Below are positions 6,054 through 10,716 of a stretch of 10,716 nt of DNA, piece after piece. Below the pieces are notes generated by a model that was not told the origin of the DNA, made no database searches, and saw only the letters and a program-made list of their open reading frames with translations. The stretch comes from Flammeovirgaceae bacterium UBA1842 (GTDB lineage: Bacteria > Bacteroidota > Bacteroidia > Cytophagales > Cyclobacteriaceae), in assembly GCA_002338655.1 (NCBI GenBank), contig DDIU01000033.1:1-10716 (forward strand), read 5' to 3'. The stretch's first letter is position 1; each line of letters starts with the position of its first letter. A program made the translations under genes and the position numbers.

Positions 6054-7018
6054 AATGCCGTCATTTTTTTATGTGCTTTTCTAAGAAATCTCAAGCCAAA
6101 TACCGCACTCACAATAAAATAGAAAAATAGCAAGTACATCATAAAGAGTTCATCGGTCAGAACAAGAACTTGCACAAACCAATAACTAACGCCTATATAT
6201 CCGTAGATAGCGGAGATTAGTAAAAAATAGAAGGAGTTTTCCTTCATGGAATACAAATAGCCAAGCCCAACAATTGGTATCAGTAAGGCCATCCAGACCC
6301 ATCCATAATCAAATGAAACGGTGGCTCCCCAAGTAGCAATGGCTCCCAGATGGAGAGCAAAATTATAGTACGTGAAGGTAAAATGGGCCTTGATATTTTT
6401 TTGTGAATGGAAGTATCCGGTAACTGCAAGTAAGGCACTTAAAGAAAGTCCGGTGCTCACCAGCGACAGTTCTGAAAAGTCATTGGCCGCCATCAATTCT
6501 TTAGGCGTAAAGGCAATGCCCATCCAGGAAGCAAATAATGTTATTGCCATCGTCAATACTCCCAGATGATCAAAACGGTAAGAAAGATAGAATAAAAACA
6601 ATGCCGGAATGATGGTAGCCAGACCGTAGCGGGTACCAAAAATATCATATTGATACTGCAAGTACCCTTCAAAGGTTAAAAAGCTGGTAACCCCCAATAG
6701 TAAGATATAATCGAGCCAAGGGTTTGGGGCTTCTGTTTTTTCAACTGAGAATAGGGGTGCCTTTTTATAACAATATAATAGAGCGCTTAGAGATAATAAT
6801 CCAATGAGCGTTACGATGGTAATGTGACCAATACTATCAATGTTTTTGTAAATAATTGTGCCAAGTCCTCCAGATAATAATGTGACACCCAGATAAAGAA
6901 CCAGACGTACATGCCAATAAATGGAAAAGGGTTTGTTAAGGTGAGCAGTATTTAATTTTTCAGAATCCTCTTTTTTGATAAAACCGCTATTGAGTAAATA
7001 ATTTAAAGTATAACGCAT
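6050..7018 (-). CDS. Polytopic membrane protein, DUF2157-like
   Basis: This 322-residue protein has a short cytosolic helical N-terminus (LLNSGFIKKEDSEKL, 8-22), then about nine to ten hydrophobic segments from residue 37 to near 312. It ends in a basic tail (FLRKAHKKMTAL). The layout matches DUF2157-type proteins, and the N-terminal pattern L-x(2)-G-[FW]-I-x(2)-[ED] parallels that of the next gene, suggesting related proteins. No catalytic motif or transporter signature is visible, so the role is unknown. The start codon shares one base with the stop of the lipoprotein gene (TAATG), and the stop overlaps the next start by 4 bp. The three genes therefore form one transcript and possibly one complex. 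Confidence 0.8.
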   Translation of the reverse strand: MRYTLNYLLNSGFIKKEDSEKLNTAHLNKPFSIYWHVRLVLYLGVTLLSGGLGTIIYKNIDSIGHITIVTLIGLLSLSALLYCYKKAPLFSVEKTEAPNPWLDYILLLGVTSFLTFEGYLQYQYDIFGTRYGLATIIPALFLFYLSYRFDHLGVLTMAITLFASWMGIAFTPKELMAANDFSELSLVSTGLSLSALLAVTGYFHSQKNIKAHFTFTYYNFALHLGAIATWGATVSFDYGWVWMALLIPIVGLGYLYSMKENSFYFLLISAIYGYIGVSYWFVQVLVLTDELFMMYLLFFYFIVSAVFGLRFLRKAHKKMTAL

Positions 7019-7467
7019 TATTCCACAGGTCCCTCCGCACCTCCATCAAGCACGTATTTCCATGTGCCATCAGTTTGCTTTTTCCAAACAGAGAAATAGT
7101 AACCCATAGTGGTAGTCTCTACCGAATCCTTGGTAGTAAAGTAGTATTTTCCATAAGTGTAACCCAGTTCACCGGACTGGGCGATTTCAGCCTTTTGTGG
7201 TTCCCAGGTAAGTGACATTTTTGAATCATCAATGCCCGAATAGGCCTCACTTAATTTTGTTTTGCCAATAATAGGATGTTCTCCTTGGTTTAACTTTACT
7301 ACATCTTGGTCAGCAAAAAAGATAAATGCCTCAGAAAGACCATTTTCTTCTGACATTTTAGAGAATTCCATATCAACCAAGATTAGCACATTTGGATCAG
7401 GTGCAGTTTTCTCAGAATTCTGACAACCTAAAAGCGCAATAGTTGCGATTACAATAAATTTATTCAT
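7018..7467 (-). CDS. NTF2-like (DUF4440/SnoaL-type) lipoprotein
   Basis: This 149-residue protein has a short signal peptide ending in lipobox LLGC, so C15 should be lipidated. Residues 26-146 fit the small alpha+beta cone of NTF2-like proteins: an N-terminal helix (NVLILVDMEFSKMSEENG), FFADQDVV (50-57) and IIGKTKL (66-72). The C-terminal strands GELGYTYGKYYF (99-110), MGYYFSVWKKQTDGTWKYVLD (121-141) complete it. The ending WKKQxDGxWKYVLDGG is typical of DUF4440. The family includes enzymes and binding proteins; no catalytic residues can be assigned here. A membrane-anchored ligand-binding or scaffold role with the two downstream membrane proteins is inferred. It is the first gene of the operon, 94 bp after the 578-residue secreted protein gene. 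Its start codon is part of the inverted repeat at 7465-7491. Confidence 0.85.
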   Translation of the reverse strand: MNKFIVIATIALLGCQNSEKTAPDPNVLILVDMEFSKMSEENGLSEAFIFFADQDVVKLNQGEHPIIGKTKLSEAYSGIDDSKMSLTWEPQKAEIAQSGELGYTYGKYYFTTKDSVETTTMGYYFSVWKKQTDGTWKYVLDGGAEGPVE

Positions 7468-7491
7468 GACAAAGGCCTATTAAATGTCATG
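7465..7491 (-). promoter_or_regulatory. Inverted repeat enclosing the start codon of the DUF4440 gene
   Basis: On the coding strand CATGACA is followed after 13 nt by TGTCATG, a perfect 7-bp inverted repeat. The ATG of the second arm is the start codon (7465-7467). If transcribed, the hairpin would bury the start codon; on DNA it could be a dyad for a regulator. The loop also contains the palindrome AGGCCT (7473-7478). No T-run follows, so it is not a terminator. Confidence 0.4.
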
Positions 7492-7561
7492 TAAAATAGT
7501 GTAAATATCTTTACTAGAAAAGTGCCATTAATTAATTGACTTGGTATTTTTTTCAAATTAA

Positions 7562-9298
7562 TTATTCCCCTATGCTCCATATCTCATCATAGCCCATGGC
7601 AACTTCTTTGATTTTTAGATTATCGAGCATATAACTCATACAAGAAATGATATTATCAATGTTTAAGATATTAGACAAATAGGTAGGATCACTCTTGGCT
7701 AGATCGCCATTGAACGGTACTCCCTGTCGGTAAGAGATATAGCCATTGGCATAAGTCCCCTGACGGTTGCCTTTGGTTTCGTCCATACCAGAGATGTTGA
7801 ACTTTACAGTAGGTAGCAACACCACCTTGCCTTCACTGTTACCCCCGATTTCAAAGTTGATTTCCATGGTAACAAGTCCATCTACACCTGCATTTTTCAT
7901 CATATTGGTGGAAGGGTTTTCCGATGATTTGCTGGAACTTAAACTGCCTAATATCTCGCCTATACTACTGGCAGAAGCCCTTTTTGTGTTTTTGTAGGAT
8001 TTGCTGATCGATTTTTCTGAATTGTTCTCCACAAAAGTAAAAAGGTTATCATATTCAGGTGATGAAGTAATTTTTTCCACTGGCACAAAATCAACGTTCA
8101 TTTGGTTCTTAAAATAAGCGGTCATTTTTTTATAGAAATCATCCATCATGGCATCCCAGTATTCATTGGGCAATTGAGGAAACTCATAGGTAGTAGTAGT
8201 TGTCCGTGTGGAAGTATAGCGGGTATTGCCAATCGTATAGGATGAAGATGAGGATTCCGATTCCTTTTTATAGGTTTTTCCATTGACAGTCATGGATAGC
8301 AAGCCAAATTTACTTGCTCTTGAAAAGGGTAGGCCCGTCCTTGCATTAGGCTTATAAACCTCATATCCCAGGGTTTTTCTGTGGCCACCAGAAAAATTCA
8401 GTGTAGCAATCACACCATTTTCCTGTTTTCCTTTTACTATCACAGGTTTGGTGGCATAAGAAATGGCTTGAATGGTGGCCGATGGAAAGAGATCAGCTTT
8501 TTGATAATCGGGCATATCAGATTTTTCAGTGATAATCTTACGTTCCAAAATTATATAGCTGTTGCCCTTGTTCACATTTCCTGCGCCCAAGGCCCCATTT
8601 ATTTCCAGGTTACTAAAGGCCTCATGAGGTATGATTACTTCCCCTTTTTTAGCAGGAAAATCAGCAAAAAAGTTAAACGCACGAGCCCCTGCCACATCGG
8701 TAAGTAGACCTACCCTTATGGTTGCCCCATCATATTCTTCTGGGTTGGTAAATTTTATATTAAGGTCTTCGGTAAGGTCAATGATGGGAATTGTAGGGTC
8801 GTCATTGATACTTAAGATTTCTATTTCAGCAATGGGGGAGATAGTAAAGCTGCCCTCTTGCCCAGTTTCTGTTTTTATATTGATGGTTCGGGGAGCCGTC
8901 AATGGCTCATCAAAAGTATAGGCATAAGAACCAAGCCCTACATATTCCATAGGGTGATCATTGCATGATACATCACCCTTTATCTGGTACATACCCACAC
9001 CCTCTTGTTTCATAAAAGTAATTGTAGCCACATGGTCACCTTCTTTGGTGCCATCCGGAAAATATTTTGATTCTGAGGTGTTGGTCTGAAGATCGTATAT
9101 GCCTGAGATAAGTGAGGCTACTGGTGCGGTTTCTGCCAAATTATCAGTCTTGCTGGTCATCATATTTCCGGCAAGGTTGCCCAATTTTTCTCCTATACGG
9201 AGGTTAGGCTTCTTTATAGCAAATTTTTTCTTCTTCTCACCCTGAGCAAATAATGCGATGGGGAATAATAGCAATATTATAAGTAGTGTCTTTTTCAT
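7562..9298 (-). CDS. Orphan secreted protein, 578 residues, function unknown
   Basis: The signal peptide is clear (1-18, KK then a leucine-rich core, cleavage likely after LFA before Q19). A lysine-rich stretch follows (EKKKKFAIKK, 21-30). The mature protein is strand-rich and has no family that I recognise. It contains low-complexity tracts: serine-rich at 346-353, threonine-rich at 362-370 (TSTRTTTTT) and another serine-rich stretch at 441-459. Between the tracts lies a helical segment with many aromatic residues (NEYWDAMMDDFYKKMTAYF, 378-396). Only two cysteines are visible in the mature part (C112, C553). The likely location is periplasmic or extracellular. The ATG at 9296-9298 suits the signal peptide; a weak -7-like CATTTTTG (9316-9323, minus strand) lies 17 bp upstream. 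It sits between the ClC gene and the membrane-protein operon on the same strand. Confidence 0.75.
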   Translation of the reverse strand: MKKTLLIILLLFPIALFAQGEKKKKFAIKKPNLRIGEKLGNLAGNMMTSKTDNLAETAPVASLISGIYDLQTNTSESKYFPDGTKEGDHVATITFMKQEGVGMYQIKGDVSCNDHPMEYVGLGSYAYTFDEPLTAPRTINIKTETGQEGSFTISPIAEIEILSINDDPTIPIIDLTEDLNIKFTNPEEYDGATIRVGLLTDVAGARAFNFFADFPAKKGEVIIPHEAFSNLEINGALGAGNVNKGNSYIILERKIITEKSDMPDYQKADLFPSATIQAISYATKPVIVKGKQENGVIATLNFSGGHRKTLGYEVYKPNARTGLPFSRASKFGLLSMTVNGKTYKKESESSSSSYTIGNTRYTSTRTTTTTYEFPQLPNEYWDAMMDDFYKKMTAYFKNQMNVDFVPVEKITSSPEYDNLFTFVENNSEKSISKSYKNTKRASASSIGEILGSLSSSKSSENPSTNMMKNAGVDGLVTMEINFEIGGNSEGKVVLLPTVKFNISGMDETKGNRQGTYANGYISYRQGVPFNGDLAKSDPTYLSNILNIDNIISCMSYMLDNLKIKEVAMGYDEIWSIGE

Positions 9299-9345
9299 GG
9301 CCTTTATTGTTTGGTCAAAAATGGGAAAAACAATGACGCATGGAA

Positions 9346-9394
9346 ATACCTATGGGTAGGTATATTGACATACCTAGTAATGTATGAGGTCAAT
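9346..9394 (-). promoter_or_regulatory. Abutting, mutually exclusive inverted repeats between ClC gene and secreted-protein gene
   Basis: ATACCTA (9346-9352) and TAGGTAT (9357-9363) form a 7-bp perfect stem with a TGGG loop. Directly next to it, 9364-9373 pairs with 9382-9386 and 9390-9394 (ATTGACATAC against GTATG, a 3-nt bulge, then TCAAT). A third half-site ATACCTA at 9370-9376 could instead pair with 9357-9363, which would break both hairpins. No T-run follows on either strand. The site is 21 bp past the ClC stop and 47 bp before the next ATG, so it could be a leader element, a 3' end structure or a protein-binding site. Confidence 0.45.
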
Positions 9395-9414
9395 GGAAAG
9401 CGCTAATTTGATGG

Positions 9415-10716
9415 CTAGTTATTTTCCCCATCCCTTTTGAGCAGGGAAACTAATTTTTTCCCTTTCAATAAAATTTTAAAACTATGTCTCCTTAACGAAA
9501 TGGAGGGTTGTTTTTTTTCATAGTCTTCAATATCCCGCTTGTAGGTAGAAATGATGTCGCGGTATGACAAGACCCCAATAACATCCATATTGTCAGAGGC
9601 CACAACAGGTAAAATATCCACGTCTTCTTTAGCCATTATTTCAACGGCAGTTCTTAAAGTATCATTGCCACCGACATAGGTTTGATTGTGTTTCGTAATG
9701 GATCCAATGGGTTTTTCCTCATCGTGTTCCCCCCTAAATAGATTTTTGGAGTTTAGCAATCCTTTGTAAGTGCCGTCATTGTCTGAGACGATTAAGTAAT
9801 TAGATTTATTGCCCTTTTTTTCATCTAACCATTCCTGAACCTCCTTGATGGTATTGCTCTCACTAAATACCACTCCCTTTGTCTTTAAAACCTGATTGAC
9901 AGATAACCTTTCCAAAATATCCGATTCATAGGAGTAAGGGGTTTTCACTCCTCTACGCTCTATTTTTTTTGTCATAATGGTATGTTTCATAAAGAGGAAT
10001 GATATGATATAAGCGGCCAAACAAGCCACCAGTATAGGGAGCAGCGCATTGGATTGAGCCGTGGTCTCTAATGAAAATATGATTGACGTGAGCAATGCCC
10101 GTGAAGCTCCGGCAAACATGGCCGACATACCTACTAAGGCCGCAAGTGGAATGGTGATGCCGGCAGTTGGTGATAAATAAGTGATCCCGATACCAACTAA
10201 TGCACCGGCAGCTCCTCCTATGGTGAGTAAAGGTGCCAATGTACCACCGGATGTGCCGCTACCTAATGCGATGGCCCAAGAAATGAATTTTAAAAAACAC
10301 AATGAAAGTAAGAATTTCAATGGCATGTTTCCAGAGAGAACGTCTGTGATATTTTCATAGCCAACTCCCAACGTATGTGGGGCAAAATATCCGATCACAC
10401 CAACGAACAGGCCGCCAATAGCTGGCCACCACATCCAATGGACGGGCAGTTTTTCAAATATATCTTCTATCCAATAAGTAGCATTGGTGACCCCAATGGA
10501 CATAAAACCTATCGCAATACCAATAAGCGTGTAGATAAAAAGTGCGTAGTTACTTGGTACTGCGATATCACCCATACCAAATACAGGCATTTGCCCAAAG
10601 AATAGGTGATGCCCAGCAGCACCAGTGATACATGCTATAGCCACTGGAATGAGCGATCGGGGAGAAAATTCAAATAATAATAATTCTACGGCTAAAAAAA
10701 TGGCTGCTACCGGGCT
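9415..10716 (-). CDS. ClC-family chloride channel/transporter with tandem CBS domains (5' end outside window)
   Basis: The visible 433 residues are the C-terminal part of a ClC protein that moves chloride across the inner membrane. The frame stays open to the right edge (10716), where it reads SPVAAIFLAVELL, matching the ClC helix containing NxPxAGxxFxxE. The GTG at 10644 is therefore internal and the true start lies upstream. The conserved GSGTSGGTLAP (fragment residues 152-162) is the third anion-binding motif, followed by MSAMFAGASRALLTSIIFSLE. Two CBS domains follow (about 270-330 and 335-395), known in relatives to bind adenosine nucleotides and gate transport, and then a basic tail. Against E. 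coli ClcA, E203 aligns with Leu, F357 with Leu and Y445 with Met, from recalled sequence. The selectivity motifs GSGIP and GREGP lie outside, so channel versus antiporter cannot be settled. The next gene starts 116 bp downstream. Confidence 0.93.
   Translation of the reverse strand, partial: SPVAAIFLAVELLLFEFSPRSLIPVAIACITGAAGHHLFFGQMPVFGMGDIAVPSNYALFIYTLIGIAIGFMSIGVTNATYWIEDIFEKLPVHWMWWPAIGGLFVGVIGYFAPHTLGVGYENITDVLSGNMPLKFLLSLCFLKFISWAIALGSGTSGGTLAPLLTIGGAAGALVGIGITYLSPTAGITIPLAALVGMSAMFAGASRALLTSIIFSLETTAQSNALLPILVACLAAYIISFLFMKHTIMTKKIERRGVKTPYSYESDILERLSVNQVLKTKGVVFSESNTIKEVQEWLDEKKGNKSNYLIVSDNDGTYKGLLNSKNLFRGEHDEEKPIGSITKHNQTYVGGNDTLRTAVEIMAKEDVDILPVVASDNMDVIGVLSYRDIISTYKRDIEDYEKKQPSISLRRHSFKILLKGKKLVSLLKRDGENN

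Noticed and set aside
8381..8921. Plus-strand frames inside the 578-residue secreted protein gene
   Set aside because: They are shadows of the minus-strand gene, which has a convincing signal peptide and full-length frame.
9346..9363. Intrinsic terminator for the ClC gene
   Set aside because: The stem is AT-rich and only three T residues follow on the minus strand, too few for a confident terminator.
10642..10644. GTG as start of the ClC gene
   Set aside because: The frame stays open to the window edge and the added 24 residues match a conserved ClC helix, so the start is outside.

Overview
The window looks like a chromosomal segment of a Bacteroidota member, probably of the Cytophagales type. 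The evidence is a large outer-membrane TonB-dependent receptor with an N-terminal carboxypeptidase-regulatory-like domain, followed 2 bp later by a DUF4249 lipoprotein. The DNA is AT-rich, starts generally lack a Shine-Dalgarno sequence, and one promoter candidate resembles the Bacteroidota -33/-7 type. Species cannot be named from the sequence alone.

Left edge (1-301): a non-coding array in which a GC-rich, foldable element (two full copies of 59 bp and one truncated copy) alternates with terminator-like hairpins of two kinds. It ends 1 bp past the stop codon of a leftward peroxiredoxin-like gene (303-848). A 127-bp divergent promoter region follows. It carries a good -33/-7 promoter candidate and a perfect 12-bp palindrome just upstream of a rightward TetR-family regulator (976-1599).

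Middle (1745-4902): a TonB-dependent receptor and its DUF4249 lipoprotein partner, almost certainly co-transcribed and together forming an outer-membrane uptake module of unknown substrate. The TetR gene 145 bp upstream on the same strand is the natural candidate regulator. The lipoprotein gene meets the next, leftward gene tail to tail with a 4-bp overlap.

Right part (4899-10716, all leftward): in transcription order, a ClC chloride channel/transporter with C-terminal CBS domains (its 5' end lies beyond the window), an orphan 578-residue secreted protein, and a tight three-gene operon. The operon encodes an NTF2/DUF4440-like lipoprotein and two polytopic membrane proteins of DUF2157 type, the second with a striking glycine-rich C-terminal tail. 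Overlaps of 1 and 4 bp tie the three genes together. The spacer after the ClC gene holds abutting, mutually exclusive inverted repeats. The start codon of the DUF4440 gene lies inside an inverted repeat.

No rRNA, tRNA, CRISPR array, transposase or prophage gene is seen. The least understood parts are the repeat array, the membrane-protein operon with its secreted neighbour, and the structured leader at 9346-9394. None of these amounts to proof of a new system.
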